The notes: a model not told the origin generated them from the sequence alone. A stretch of DNA of 64,000 bases from Phycisphaerales bacterium Planc_01 (GCA_001603075.1 LVBB01000121.1:1-64000), one strand, 5' to 3'. Numbered from the stretch's first letter, positions 25,053 to 34,421 are shown. A program made the numbers and translations.

Positions 25053-26936
25053 ATGAGACTGCGTACCCTCCATGTGAAGAATTTCCGCTGCGTCGAAGAT
25101 TCGACCGAGTTCACGATCTGTCCAGTCACCTGCCTGGTGGGCAAGAACGGCGCGGGCAAGACCAGCCTGCTCGAAGCGCTGTACAAGGTGAATCCGGACG
25201 TCCGCGAGTTGGGGGCATTCGACGTTCTCATGGAATACCCCCGAGCCCGCCGTCGTCAGTATCAGAAGTCTGCGGCGGGCAGACTGGACGAGCCGGACGA
25301 CGCCCTGATCACCACATGGGAACTGGAGGACCACGACGTCGCACGACTGGAAGAGGTCCTCGGCGCCGGAGCGGTCAAGAGCCGCGCCGTTGTGATACGC
25401 CAGGGCTACTATCCCGAGCGTCACTGGACCGGCGCTATCGGGGATTCTGGATGGCGGATTCCGGATGGCGGACTCGACGCGGCGCCCCAGTCCGCAATCC
25501 CAAGTCCGAACTCCGAAATCGGACAGATGGACGCATTTTTCGAGCGGCATGTGGGGCCCCTGCTGCCCAAGCTGCTGTACTTCTCCGAATGGCACATCAT
25601 GCAGGGTCGCATCTCGATCGACGCCCTGCTGCACCGCAAGCAGAAAGGTGAATTGACCGGGCCGGACCGCGTCTTTCTGGCCCTGCTGGAACTGGGCGGC
25701 ACCAGCGTCGAAGCGATCAGCCGCATCGAGCGGTCGGAGGAACTCATCGCCGACCTCGAAGACGCCGCCCGTCCCGTGACCGATGAGATCGGCCGCTTCT
25801 GGAGCCAGGAGCGCGACCTGAGGGTCAGCTTCCATCTGTATCCGGGCCGGCCGCAGGACCCCTCGCCGTTCGATCGCGGCCTGGTCTTCGAGACCCGCAT
25901 CGTCAACACGAAGACGAACATGTCGCTGAACTTCGAGGAACGCAGCACGGGATTCGTCTGGTTCTTCTCGTTTCTGGTCTGGTACTCCGATGTGCGAAGG
26001 CGTTGCGGCGACAACCTGCTGATCGTGCTGGACGATCCGGGGCTCGGTCTGCATGCCAAGGCCCAGTGGGACCTGATGCGGTATGTCACCGAGCGTCTGG
26101 CCCCGCACTACCAGATCATCTACACGACGCACTCGCCGTTCATGATCGACCCCGACCGGATGGCCTGGGTGCGGACGGTCGAAGACCTCTCGACACAGAC
26201 GCCAGTAGGGGCGACGCATGCGTCGCCCCCACCGGGCACGAAGGTGGGCGACGAGGTCCTCAGCACCGACCACGACACGCTCCTGCCGCTGCAGGCCTCG
26301 CTGGGCTACCGGATCATGCAGGACATGGCCGCCGGCAAGCGGCGACTGCTGGTCGAGAAGCCGGCCGACGTGATCTATCTGAACTGGTTCTCGGCTCGGC
26401 TGCATGAGAGCGGACGGCGCGGGCTCGACCCGGCCTGGACCATCATCCCATGCGGCGACCTGGTTCGTCTGGCCACGCTGGTCGGCCTGCTGGCCAACGA
26501 CCCGCGCGGCTTTGCGGTGCTGCTGAGCCTGTCGGAGCGCGACCCCGATGTGCTCAACCAGTCCGCCACAGGCGGATCGCGGATGCTCCAGTCGTGCCGG
26601 ACGTTTCCGCTGAGGCGGTATGCCCGGCCGGTCTCCAGCACGATCGAGGACCTGATCGGGCCCCCTGCCTATCCCGCCCTGGTTGACCTGTGCTACAGAC
26701 TGCCCCGCAAGCAACGGCTGGCCGCCACGATTGTAAATGCGGACGAAACACCGATTCTCAGAACCGTCACCGATCGTCTGGGCGACTGCCCGTCAGTGAC
26801 ACGGCCCTTCGATCCGATGCTGCCGGCCGAGTTCCTGCTCGGCATGGGCGGGCGAAAGGCACGCAAACTGCCCGGAATCCAGGAGGCCCTGTCCCGGTTC
26901 GAGAACCTGTTCGCCGACCTCAATACCAGTCTGTAG
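25053..26936 (+). CDS. Solitary OLD-like AAA/ABC-type ATPase with in-frame repeat insertions
   Basis: The 627-residue protein begins like RecF/OLD ATPases (LRTLHVKNFRCVED) with a Walker A motif GKNGAGKTS (30-38). Later come NLLIVLDDPGLGLH (Walker B and D-loop) and IIYTTHSPFMI (H-switch). The C-terminal part KRRLLVEKPADVIYLNWFSA resembles the start of an OLD TOPRIM domain, but the second acidic motif is replaced by VLLSLSERDPD, so nuclease activity is doubtful. No UvrD-like GajB partner or other defence gene is adjacent. Three tracts look inserted in frame: about residues 130-157, 385-397 and 503-509, each encoded by palindromic DNA. A role in DNA repair, anti-phage defence or housekeeping remains open. 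Confidence 0.75.
   Translation: MRLRTLHVKNFRCVEDSTEFTICPVTCLVGKNGAGKTSLLEALYKVNPDVRELGAFDVLMEYPRARRRQYQKSAAGRLDEPDDALITTWELEDHDVARLEEVLGAGAVKSRAVVIRQGYYPERHWTGAIGDSGWRIPDGGLDAAPQSAIPSPNSEIGQMDAFFERHVGPLLPKLLYFSEWHIMQGRISIDALLHRKQKGELTGPDRVFLALLELGGTSVEAISRIERSEELIADLEDAARPVTDEIGRFWSQERDLRVSFHLYPGRPQDPSPFDRGLVFETRIVNTKTNMSLNFEERSTGFVWFFSFLVWYSDVRRRCGDNLLIVLDDPGLGLHAKAQWDLMRYVTERLAPHYQIIYTTHSPFMIDPDRMAWVRTVEDLSTQTPVGATHASPPPGTKVGDEVLSTDHDTLLPLQASLGYRIMQDMAAGKRRLLVEKPADVIYLNWFSARLHESGRRGLDPAWTIIPCGDLVRLATLVGLLANDPRGFAVLLSLSERDPDVLNQSATGGSRMLQSCRTFPLRRYARPVSSTIEDLIGPPAYPALVDLCYRLPRKQRLAATIVNADETPILRTVTDRLGDCPSVTRPFDPMLPAEFLLGMGGRKARKLPGIQEALSRFENLFADLNTSL
25441..25522 (+). repeat. Composite direct/inverted repeat inside the ATPase gene
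   Basis: GATTCTGGATGGCGG is repeated as GATTCCGGATGGCGG 14 bases on. GGATGGCGGACT (25463-25474) pairs at 11 of 12 positions with AGTCCGCAATCC (25489-25500), and further ...AAGTCCGAACTCCGAAATCGG units follow. It encodes a low-complexity stretch ending PNSEIG. Confidence 0.55.
26205..26230 (+). repeat. Palindromic repeat, GCATGC core, inside the ATPase gene
   Basis: GTAGGGGCGACGCA is followed by TGCGTCGCCCC; the inner 22 bases (26208-26229) are a perfect palindrome. It encodes PVGATHASPP, close to the GAMHASP peptide of the epimerase-like protein. Confidence 0.8.
26562..26576. repeat. TCCGCC core inside the ATPase gene
   Basis: TCCGCC-ACA-GGCGGA is followed by TCGCGGA and encodes SATGGSR in the C-terminal domain. 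This is the third palindromic tract in this gene. Confidence 0.5.
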
Positions 26937-26942
26937 GCGGCC

Positions 26943-29900
26943 TTACGGCTCGGCGTTGGCCTCGCCCGGCGTCGGGACGCGCAACGGCCCGAATTCGTAC
27001 ACGCCGGTATCGCCAAGGTATCGCCCGAGCGAAACCCCCGTCTGCGACGCCCCAAAGGGCTGCTCGATGCTGTAGCCGGTCAGATAGCCGCCCGATCCCG
27101 AGTGGAGATAGAGCGTCTCGCCGTTGCGACTGAGGCCGAATGACGCGTGGCAGCCCGGATCGTCTTCGTTGCCGAAATGCAGGTCCTCGTAGAACACGAC
27201 GTACCCGTGGGCCGGGAGGATCGTTCCGGCGGCGATCTCGTATTTGGCCCGGTTGCGTCCGCCGTCGCTGAGGAACCAGCCGCCGATGTCGATGGGCCGA
27301 TCCGTCGTATTGTGCAGTTCGATCCAGTCCGACTGACCCGGCTCGGGGGCCGCCATCAGTTCGTTGATCGTCACGGCGCCCGGCGCGACGGCCTCGGCGG
27401 AATCATCGAAGCCGGGCGAACCGCCGACGTATACGCTGGGCCGCCAGGCGGCCTTGGCGCCCAGTGCGTTGGGATCGGTCTCGACGAGATCGGTGACCGT
27501 CAGCGAAAAGCCGAGCCCGTCAGTGATGTCGTACCAGTCGTCCTCATAGGCGAAGCTGTGGATGAGCTGTCCGGCGGCGTCCTGCAGCTCGATCCATTCG
27601 CCGGCGTTGTCGAGTCGGCCGGCGTATTGGCCGGCGATGGGGAAACCCTCGCCATATCTGGCTTCAAAGGCCTCGATGTCTTCGACCACCAGCACGCGGT
27701 CGCCCGGCGCCAGTTCGACGCTCGGGAACGTGAAGTCCACGCCGCGAGTGAATCGGACCAGGTTCAGATCGATCGTTTCGTCGCCGATGTTGGCCAGCTC
27801 GATATACTCGGCGTTCGGGTCGGCCGGATGATACATGATCTCACTGATCCGCAAACTCTGGGCCACCGGACCGACAGCGAAGACCGCCTCGGCCAGACCG
27901 CTCCAGGGGCTATAAGGATTGCTCGTCACCAGCGTGCGAGCCTTGACCTTGGTGCTGGCGGTGACCGTGATCGGCCCGGTATACGTGCGAACGTCGGAAC
28001 TCATCGTGCTGCCGTCGGGAGACGCGACCCGACCGACGATCACTTCCGGGCTGATGAGGAAGTCGGAACTGGTCGTGCCGGAATTCATGCCGTGAATGGC
28101 CAGAACGTTGGCCCCCTGTCTGAGCAGGCCCGCGTGCGCGGAAACGTCGAACGACTCGAAGACGATCGCCGCCAGATCGTCGTGATTGGCCTCGGCGGCG
28201 GAGTTCCAGGTCGGCGTCCCGCTGAAGAGCACTCGGCGGATTTCGACGCCGTTGAGGTAGGCGACAAATCCGTCGTCGTACCGCACCCGCAGGACCATGT
28301 AATTGAACTCGCTCGGATCGCCCAGGAGGTTGAAGGGGATGCGGATGTAGCAACTCGCATTGCGGCCGTACATCGGCTCGCCCACGTCGATGCGGAAGAA
28401 CTGCTCGTAGCCGGTGCTGGCCTCGAAGCCGACGCCGCCGGTGCCGCTGATCCAGTCGGAATCGTCGAACGGCCCGCCGCCCCGCCAGGCGTCGTCGACG
28501 GGCCCGGTCGGCACGAGCACGCGTTTGGACGCGGTGTCGGGAACGAGCGTCACGGTGTTGATCGTCGTCGGGGCCGTCTCCGGCGGACGCGGATCGGACC
28601 CATCGAGCGTATAGTACATCACACCGCTGCCGGCCTTGTTCACCAGGCTGATCTGCATGCCGGCCTCCACGTGACCTCCGTACGGGACGATCTCGGGCGG
28701 GGGCACGAACTGGCTATCGACCCACGTGCAGCGTCGCCTCAGCCAGTTCTTCAGTTGGCTGATTTCGCCCTCGAAGCCCCCGTAGCGCGGGCCGTAGCCG
28801 CTCCACCGTTGGAAGTTGCGTTCCTGCGCCTCCCAGATCTCCTCAGCCATCGCGTCGATCGTCGCGTCGAGACTTTCGGTGCTGAACGCACCCCGGCGCA
28901 GGGCGAACCACCGGTCGATATACTTCTGCCAGAAGTTGGCGTCCTCGAACATGCGGTCCCACCAGATGTAGCCGAGATAGTTCGTCCCGTCTCCGGTGCC
29001 GTGCCAGCGCTCGGGATTGTCGTCGCGGCCGTCGGTGGAGTTCAGCGATCGGTCGAAGTCCCATAGCGGCCCCATCTCGAGCTTGCCTCCCCGCCGCTTG
29101 TGCATGTGCGTGCTCAGACGAAGGGCATCGACGTTCATCGCCAGCATGTTGAGCAGGTTGTGGTCGATGAAGGAATCGACGTCGACGTACCTGGCGTAGC
29201 CGTTCATCGGGTCGGCGAAGTCGGGCCCGTAGAGCGCCTCTTCAAACGCATCGAGATACCCGCGAATCCAGGCGGACTGGGCCGTCGTGATCTCCGCTTC
29301 TTTCGGATCGACGTAACACAGCGTCCCGTCCCCATAGGTCGGATTGCCCCGGGCGGTGCGGAAGCCCCGGTCGCCGGAATCGGGCCGGTCGATCTTCAGC
29401 ATGTATCCGCCGCTGATCGCGGGTTCGGCGTCGTGCCAGGGTTCGAGCTTCTCGATATCGACACGGTTCGGGTCCCTCTTGATCTTCTCCATGAAGATGT
29501 AGAGGCCGACGTAATCACTCGCCGAGACGGTCTCGCCGCTCGTGCCCAGAAACATCTCCACGAACCGGGTGCGCACCGAGTATCGACCGATCTGATTGCT
29601 CAGCTCGTGCATGAAGGCATTGTTGATCATCGCCCGATCGAAGCTGAGCGGCGCGTACAGAATCCAATCCGATTCCGCGGGCAAACCGAAGATCGAAACA
29701 TCCTTGTCCCGATCGTTCTCGTCCCAGGTCTCAAACCCGTACGAGCCCTTGGGCGCGTTGATCGTGCTTCGACCTCGCCGCTTCATCCCGCCGCGACCGG
29801 CATAGTCGGCGGCATCGACAATCCGCGCCCGGCCGTCGGCGCCGATGTCGATGAAGGCGGAACGGACCGACCGGAACGTGGTGCTGACGCTCTGTCGATT

Positions 29901-31982
29901 CGTGTCGACGATGACGATCGGCAGGTCGGAACTGAAATCGAGCACGTCGTTCGACAGACCGATATACGTCTGTCCGACCACGGCACTCGGCGCCTTGCCC
30001 GGCTCATAGGCGCGGGCCAGCACTTCCCTGGTGCCCAGAATCGAGAGGGGTTCGGTGTACCGCCTGGACGACGCGGCGGGAACCCGGCCATCGAGGGTGT
30101 AGTAGATCTCCGCATTCGGATTGGGCGAACTCAATTCGAGCAGGATGGGTCCGGCGATTGTGCCGCCCGGATGAGAGAAGACCGGTGCGGCGGATACTTC
30201 CACGTATCCCGCACTGTTGGCGGCCCCCGGCGTCGGCTGGACGAAGTACTGGAACTCGCCGGCGTAGAGGCCGTACGACAGATCGGCCCGCTGGGGCGGA
30301 TACCCCTGCTCGACTCCGTCCCCGTCGGGCAGCCCGTACTGGTGCGCCACCTGCATGTCGGGCCGAACCAACGCCAGATACTCCCCTTCGCCACTGAGCG
30401 AGAAACTCGCGTGATAGTACCCCGCATCGTCGCGATAGGGCCAGTTGCCGAGACTGTCCTGCTCCTGTACACCCGAGGCGAAGATCACGAGAGACTCGCC
30501 GGCGGCCAGATGAATCGCCGGCAGCGTCCAACGGCTCAGGTCGTCAGGGTCGTCCGTCAAGTACCAGCCGGCCAGATCGACCGATTCGGCGCCGTAATTG
30601 GTGATCTCGATCCAGTCCGGATAGACGGTCCGCCCGGCCACCACCGTCGAGAGTGTCGTCTCGTTGACCGCCATGAACTCGCTGATCAGCAGGTCCGAGT
30701 CCGGAAGCCGGCTGTAGGCGACGCTCAGGTCGGTGGTCTGCTCCCTGCCGACATGGACCGTCCGAGCCGAAGGCCGCCCCCAGTCCACCACCAGATGGAA
30801 CTCCACTCTGTACGTCCCCGGGACCAGATCGCTCACCACGGCGCCGCTGTTGCGCCAGGCGCCGCCGTCGATCCGCCACTGTGCCCCCGCGGCCACCGCC
30901 TCGGCAGGCGACAGCATCACGCGCAGGGCGCCCGTCCAATCGGCGAACCAGTCATCGGCCAGGCGGGAGAAGTCGGCCAGGGTGACTCCGTCGTTGCCCG
31001 TCAGATCGGCGCAGCCGAACGGCCAACCCGCGCAACCCGGCCCATCGAGCCATTGCTCGGCCAGAAGCATGACGTCGGCGAAGCCGACCTTGCAGTCTCC
31101 CGACAGGTCGCCCAGCGGACACGGCGGCTCGACGACGGAGATCACCACCGTGTCGCGGCCTTCCTGATCGCGTTCGTCCCAGACCTGAAGCTGCAGCGTA
31201 TAAACACCCGGCTCGGGAAACGAGACCGTGGCGTCGGGTTCGTTCTCCGTGCCCAGGAAATCGGCCACAGGCTGGCCCACGGACGACCAGAGAATCGTCA
31301 GGTAATCCGGATCGATCAGGCCCACATCGTCCGGATCGTCGTCGTCGATGATCGGATGCATCTGAACGACCGTATGGCCCGCGCCGCGCCAGGGGATGGT
31401 TCGATCCTCGCCGGCATCGACCACAGGAGGCAACCCCCCCGCCGGACCGCCCAGAAACTCCACCTCGGCGATCTGCATGCTGTTGGCGCTGGCGGCGCTG
31501 CGAACGGATGGAAACAGCAGTTGATAGTGTGTGTACGCCGTTTTGTTGGCGAATGTGATCGGCGTCTCGTTCCTCGTGAAACGAGGCCACGGCGAGGCCT
31601 GGCCGAAGTCCACAATACTGCCGCTGGCGATCACCGTGTATGGGCCGTCAATGCTCGCATTGGACCCGCTCAACTCGAAGGCGGTCGGATCGCGCTCGAC
31701 CGCGTCGTTGGCGGTGGTGAAGGTCAAGCCGGTGACGATCGTCGGCCCGACCGAGGGCGTCACCTGAAATCCGGTCGGCTGGGTTTCCCCCTTGAAATGC
31801 AGGTATTTCGTGTTGACTTCGTCGTCGATCGCCAGAGGCGGCGCCTCGTTGCCGGGCCAGTCGCCGTCGTTCGGGACGCCCCGGACGAAGTCTCCCGGCC
31901 TGGTCACATCGGCCCCGGCCGACAAGGAAGCCACTGCCAGCATGGCGGCGAATACGAAGAAATGCGTCCGGTTCATCATCAC
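26943..31982 (-). CDS. Giant secreted CotH-kinase-like protein with dockerin-like and lamin-tail modules
   Basis: This 1679-residue protein has a signal peptide (1-23) and an N-terminal discoidin-like sandwich (25-180). A PKD/Ig-like module (185-287) is followed by a dockerin-like pair (288-347), with GDLSGDCKVGFADVMLLAEQW and ADLTGNDGVTLADFSRLADDW as calcium loops. A lamin-tail domain (about 430-510) and a chitobiase-C-like module precede the CotH region (about 690-1080), which has KRRGRSTINAPKGSYGF, GGYMLKIDRP and GPLWDFDRS. Another chitobiase-C-like module and two more lamin-tail domains (SEIMYHPADPNAEYIELANI; NELMAAPEPGQSDWIELHN) close it. CotH proteins are atypical protein kinases; here the role is presumably at the cell surface. 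It is transcribed from its own promoter. Confidence 0.88.
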   Translation of the reverse strand: MMMNRTHFFVFAAMLAVASLSAGADVTRPGDFVRGVPNDGDWPGNEAPPLAIDDEVNTKYLHFKGETQPTGFQVTPSVGPTIVTGLTFTTANDAVERDPTAFELSGSNASIDGPYTVIASGSIVDFGQASPWPRFTRNETPITFANKTAYTHYQLLFPSVRSAASANSMQIAEVEFLGGPAGGLPPVVDAGEDRTIPWRGAGHTVVQMHPIIDDDDPDDVGLIDPDYLTILWSSVGQPVADFLGTENEPDATVSFPEPGVYTLQLQVWDERDQEGRDTVVISVVEPPCPLGDLSGDCKVGFADVMLLAEQWLDGPGCAGWPFGCADLTGNDGVTLADFSRLADDWFADWTGALRVMLSPAEAVAAGAQWRIDGGAWRNSGAVVSDLVPGTYRVEFHLVVDWGRPSARTVHVGREQTTDLSVAYSRLPDSDLLISEFMAVNETTLSTVVAGRTVYPDWIEITNYGAESVDLAGWYLTDDPDDLSRWTLPAIHLAAGESLVIFASGVQEQDSLGNWPYRDDAGYYHASFSLSGEGEYLALVRPDMQVAHQYGLPDGDGVEQGYPPQRADLSYGLYAGEFQYFVQPTPGAANSAGYVEVSAAPVFSHPGGTIAGPILLELSSPNPNAEIYYTLDGRVPAASSRRYTEPLSILGTREVLARAYEPGKAPSAVVGQTYIGLSNDVLDFSSDLPIVIVDTNRQSVSTTFRSVRSAFIDIGADGRARIVDAADYAGRGGMKRRGRSTINAPKGSYGFETWDENDRDKDVSIFGLPAESDWILYAPLSFDRAMINNAFMHELSNQIGRYSVRTRFVEMFLGTSGETVSASDYVGLYIFMEKIKRDPNRVDIEKLEPWHDAEPAISGGYMLKIDRPDSGDRGFRTARGNPTYGDGTLCYVDPKEAEITTAQSAWIRGYLDAFEEALYGPDFADPMNGYARYVDVDSFIDHNLLNMLAMNVDALRLSTHMHKRRGGKLEMGPLWDFDRSLNSTDGRDDNPERWHGTGDGTNYLGYIWWDRMFEDANFWQKYIDRWFALRRGAFSTESLDATIDAMAEEIWEAQERNFQRWSGYGPRYGGFEGEISQLKNWLRRRCTWVDSQFVPPPEIVPYGGHVEAGMQISLVNKAGSGVMYYTLDGSDPRPPETAPTTINTVTLVPDTASKRVLVPTGPVDDAWRGGGPFDDSDWISGTGGVGFEASTGYEQFFRIDVGEPMYGRNASCYIRIPFNLLGDPSEFNYMVLRVRYDDGFVAYLNGVEIRRVLFSGTPTWNSAAEANHDDLAAIVFESFDVSAHAGLLRQGANVLAIHGMNSGTTSSDFLISPEVIVGRVASPDGSTMSSDVRTYTGPITVTASTKVKARTLVTSNPYSPWSGLAEAVFAVGPVAQSLRISEIMYHPADPNAEYIELANIGDETIDLNLVRFTRGVDFTFPSVELAPGDRVLVVEDIEAFEARYGEGFPIAGQYAGRLDNAGEWIELQDAAGQLIHSFAYEDDWYDITDGLGFSLTVTDLVETDPNALGAKAAWRPSVYVGGSPGFDDSAEAVAPGAVTINELMAAPEPGQSDWIELHNTTDRPIDIGGWFLSDGGRNRAKYEIAAGTILPAHGYVVFYEDLHFGNEDDPGCHASFGLSRNGETLYLHSGSGGYLTGYSIEQPFGASQTGVSLGRYLGDTGVYEFGPLRVPTPGEANAEP

Positions 31983-32057
31983 TCACACCTCAAGGAAACT
32001 CACGCATGGCGCTATCCCGTTCCGCCGATTTGGAGCCGTACCAAACGACATACCCTC

Positions 32058-32086
32058 ATTGTAACAGGCCCGACGCCTCATGTCAA
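32058..32086 (-). promoter_or_regulatory. Strong promoter of the CotH gene
   Basis: On the minus strand a perfect TTGACA (32086-32081), 17 bases and TACAAT (32063-32058), leaving a leader of about 70 bases. This is the best sigma-70-like match in the window. Confidence 0.7.
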
Positions 32087-32124
32087 TTCCGCCGAACCGG
32101 GTCCGGGTGAGTGGGGATTGGCCT

Positions 32125-32682
32125 CTACAGAAGATGGGCCAGAAGGATCCGGATGCCGATACCGATGAGGACGAGACCGCCAAGGACCTCGATCCGGCTC
32201 TCGCAGAAGTGCCCGAACCGCTTGCCGATGACCACGCCGGCATACGACAGACCGAACGTGATCAGACCGATGACGACGACCGCGAAGGCCACGGAACTGG
32301 TCAGCAGCGACAGCGTCACGCCGACCGCCAGGGCATCGATGCTCGTGGCGATCGACAACGCCAGCAGGACCATCAGATTGGATGGATCGAGATTCTTCTC
32401 GGCCGACTCGATCGCAAATGCCTCGTAGATCATCTTGCCTCCGACAAAAGCCAGCAGGCCGAAGGCGATCCAGTGGTCGTAAGGGTTGATGTAAGTCTTC
32501 AGGCCGAGGCCCGCCAGCGAACCGACCAGAGGCATCGCGGCCTGGAATGCCCCGAAGAACAGCGCCATGCGCAGCGCGTGCCGGACGCGCAACTGGCGGT
32601 ATACGCTGCCGGCGACGATGGAGACCGCGAACGCATCCATCGCCAACCCGAGAGCTATGAACAGGACTGTGACAGGATTCAT
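32125..32682 (-). CDS. mntP: Manganese efflux pump MntP
   Basis: The 185-residue protein has six membrane segments in two three-helix repeats, as in MntP/YebN. The conserved aspartates lie in LGLAMDAFAVSIVAG (helix 1) and ALSIATSIDALAVGV (helix 4), the proposed manganese path. The family exports Mn2+ from the cytoplasm. It is the last gene of the six-gene run, 30 bases after a metallophosphoesterase, which often needs manganese. No yybP-ykoY riboswitch-like structure fits in the short gap in front of it. Confidence 0.92.
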   Translation of the reverse strand: MNPVTVLFIALGLAMDAFAVSIVAGSVYRQLRVRHALRMALFFGAFQAAMPLVGSLAGLGLKTYINPYDHWIAFGLLAFVGGKMIYEAFAIESAEKNLDPSNLMVLLALSIATSIDALAVGVTLSLLTSSVAFAVVVIGLITFGLSYAGVVIGKRFGHFCESRIEVLGGLVLIGIGIRILLAHLL

Positions 32683-32712
32683 GCGCGATCTCGATTGTGC
32701 GGCCGGCGCCGG

Positions 32713-33666
32713 CTATGGACTCGGAACAATGTCAAAGACGGCGATCTCCGGCCGGGCCAGGAACCTCACCTGGGGTGCCGGCCGCCGTTCGAGGCCCAGC
32801 CCCCGGTTGACGTACAGCATCGTTTCACCCACACGGTAAGCCCCGGACTCGTATTTCTTTTCGAATCGGGAGAACGTGACCAGCGCTCCGTACAAGGGCA
32901 AGGCAATCTGCCCACCGTGCGTATGGCCGCAAAGATACAGGCCGATCTCGGGGCCGTCGAGGCGTTCGATCAGATCGGGCGTGTGATAGAGAAAGACATT
33001 GAACCGGTCGGCGGGCAGATCCCGCAGGACGTCTTCTTCGTCGTCATCGTCGCAGACGCCCATTCCCACGCCGTAGATACCGATGCTCTCGCCGCCTCTG
33101 GTCGCCAGTCGCATCTGACGATCCAGCAGCTCGAATCCCGTCCCCTCCAGCACATCCAGGCCGGGCCAACGATAGATCTCGAAGTTGCCGGTGACGGCGA
33201 ACTTGCCGAGCGGAGCTTCCAGGCGGTTCAGGGCACTCTTCAGTCGCGGCAGACCGTCCGGATGGTTCAGATAGTCGCCTGTGGCCACAATCACGTCGGG
33301 CCTAAGCGCGTTGACCGTCCGAACCATCTCCTCTTCGTTTCGCGGCACCGTGTCGCAATGCAGATCGGAGATCTGAACGACGCGAAACGACGCATTCCGC
33401 AGCTTGGGCGTGCGCACGGTCATCCCATTGACCTCGACCCGGAAGGGTTCGATGAAACGGCCGTAGAGCATGCAGACAACCCCGAGGACCGCAAGAGAAT
33501 GGACGGCCAGGGCCGTTCGGCTCGTCAGTACGGCCCGGACCGGCCGCCGGTGGATTCGAGCGATGGCGGCACGCACGAGAAGAACAGCTTCCCATCCGTA
33601 CAGCACGAGCAACGCCAGAAGGAAGACGGTGACGGATATCACCTCGTGTGGTCTCATGTAGATCAT
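32713..33666 (-). CDS. Membrane-anchored metallophosphoesterase
   Basis: The start ATG at 33666 overlaps the preceding stop as ATGA, indicating translational coupling, and gives 317 residues. Two N-terminal membrane helices ([34 protein letters not shown]) precede a calcineurin-like phosphoesterase domain: [29 protein letters not shown] and CGHTHGGQ. The metal ligands are kept, but the usual GNHE/GNHD catalytic histidine is phenylalanine (GNFE). An acidic insertion DDDDEED follows GVGMGV. The domain resembles the YkuE/UDP-diacylglucosamine pyrophosphatase group acting on lipid-linked phosphates at the membrane. The histidine loss may reduce or change activity. Confidence 0.85.
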   Translation of the reverse strand: MIYMRPHEVISVTVFLLALLVLYGWEAVLLVRAAIARIHRRPVRAVLTSRTALAVHSLAVLGVVCMLYGRFIEPFRVEVNGMTVRTPKLRNASFRVVQISDLHCDTVPRNEEEMVRTVNALRPDVIVATGDYLNHPDGLPRLKSALNRLEAPLGKFAVTGNFEIYRWPGLDVLEGTGFELLDRQMRLATRGGESIGIYGVGMGVCDDDDEEDVLRDLPADRFNVFLYHTPDLIERLDGPEIGLYLCGHTHGGQIALPLYGALVTFSRFEKKYESGAYRVGETMLYVNRGLGLERRPAPQVRFLARPEIAVFDIVPSP

Positions 33667-34421
33667 TGTGCCTTGATGATCCCCTGATTGGTGAGGTCCT
33701 CCGCGATGCACCGGCCCGGCGGAACACAAAGGAACTCCTCGTCGCTCCAGCAGCCGTCGACGAAACGCTGCATCAGCCCGGGGTCGCCCTTCTGCTCGTC
33801 GCAGTCCCAGCCGAGGAATTCGGCGCACTGCTTCGTATACGCGCGATAGGCGTCCGAATCGACCAGGCCCCAGTCGACGAACGTCGCCCAGTTGTACTCC
33901 TTCATCCAGGTCTGCTCGACCTCCATGAGATACTGGGCGTTGTCCGGGCCATACTTGCGTTGGTATTCGGCCAGCAGCGATTCATACCGCTCCCGGCCCG
34001 GCTGTTTGCCCGACTCGATCCAGCCGGGGCTGTACCAGTAGACGCCGCGATGAGAATCGAAATACTCCTGATAGCGCTCCTTCGAGCCGAGCAGCAGCGT
34101 GATGCAGTCGTGGCCGCGCGGGATCACCACAGGAATCGCGGCTCTCAGGCCCACCGTCCCGTTGCTGCATAGTCCGTACCCCAGCAGCGAGGCGTCGTAG
34201 AGCCTGCCCTGGATGTCGCTGGTCCGCTCCAGCGCCTTCTGCACCTCCGCTCGAAGCCGGTCCGGCTCATCGTGCAGGCCCTGCTCCATCAGGACCACGT
34301 CGACGACGTGGGGCGAGCGAGCGGCACAGAAATAGGCCTCGCGCTGCAAGACCTTGCAGACGATCAACTGAAATCGTTTCTGGCCGTCAAGGCGAACGTC
34401 GATGTCACTTCTTCCGATCAC
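33663..34421 (-). CDS. DUF1638 protein
   Basis: The 252-residue product matches the DUF1638 pattern: [46 protein letters not shown] and [22 protein letters not shown], then [11 protein letters not shown]. Cysteines and histidines in these blocks are candidate metal ligands. In other bacteria and archaea the family is found near corrinoid methyltransferases, and here a UroD-like methyltransferase gene lies 48 bases upstream. The first usable codon is GTG at 34421, and AAGGAG lies about 25 bases before it, so the start is uncertain. It is coupled to the metallophosphoesterase by a 4-base overlap. Confidence 0.8.
   Translation of the reverse strand: MIGRSDIDVRLDGQKRFQLIVCKVLQREAYFCAARSPHVVDVVLMEQGLHDEPDRLRAEVQKALERTSDIQGRLYDASLLGYGLCSNGTVGLRAAIPVVIPRGHDCITLLLGSKERYQEYFDSHRGVYWYSPGWIESGKQPGRERYESLLAEYQRKYGPDNAQYLMEVEQTWMKEYNWATFVDWGLVDSDAYRAYTKQCAEFLGWDCDEQKGDPGLMQRFVDGCWSDEEFLCVPPGRCIAEDLTNQGIIKAQ

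Noticed and set aside
24164-25651. A 495-codon plus-strand frame bridging the secreted protein and ATPase genes
   Set aside because: It runs through a terminator and promoter in a frame without domain similarity.
29100-32168. A 1022-codon open frame antisense to the CotH gene
   Set aside because: Its translation is low-complexity, rich in Arg, Val, Asp and His with no domain, and the sense frame encodes a clear multidomain protein. It is a GC-rich codon shadow.
32683-32712. A manganese riboswitch before mntP
   Set aside because: The gap to the upstream gene is only 30 bases, too short for the yybP-ykoY fold.
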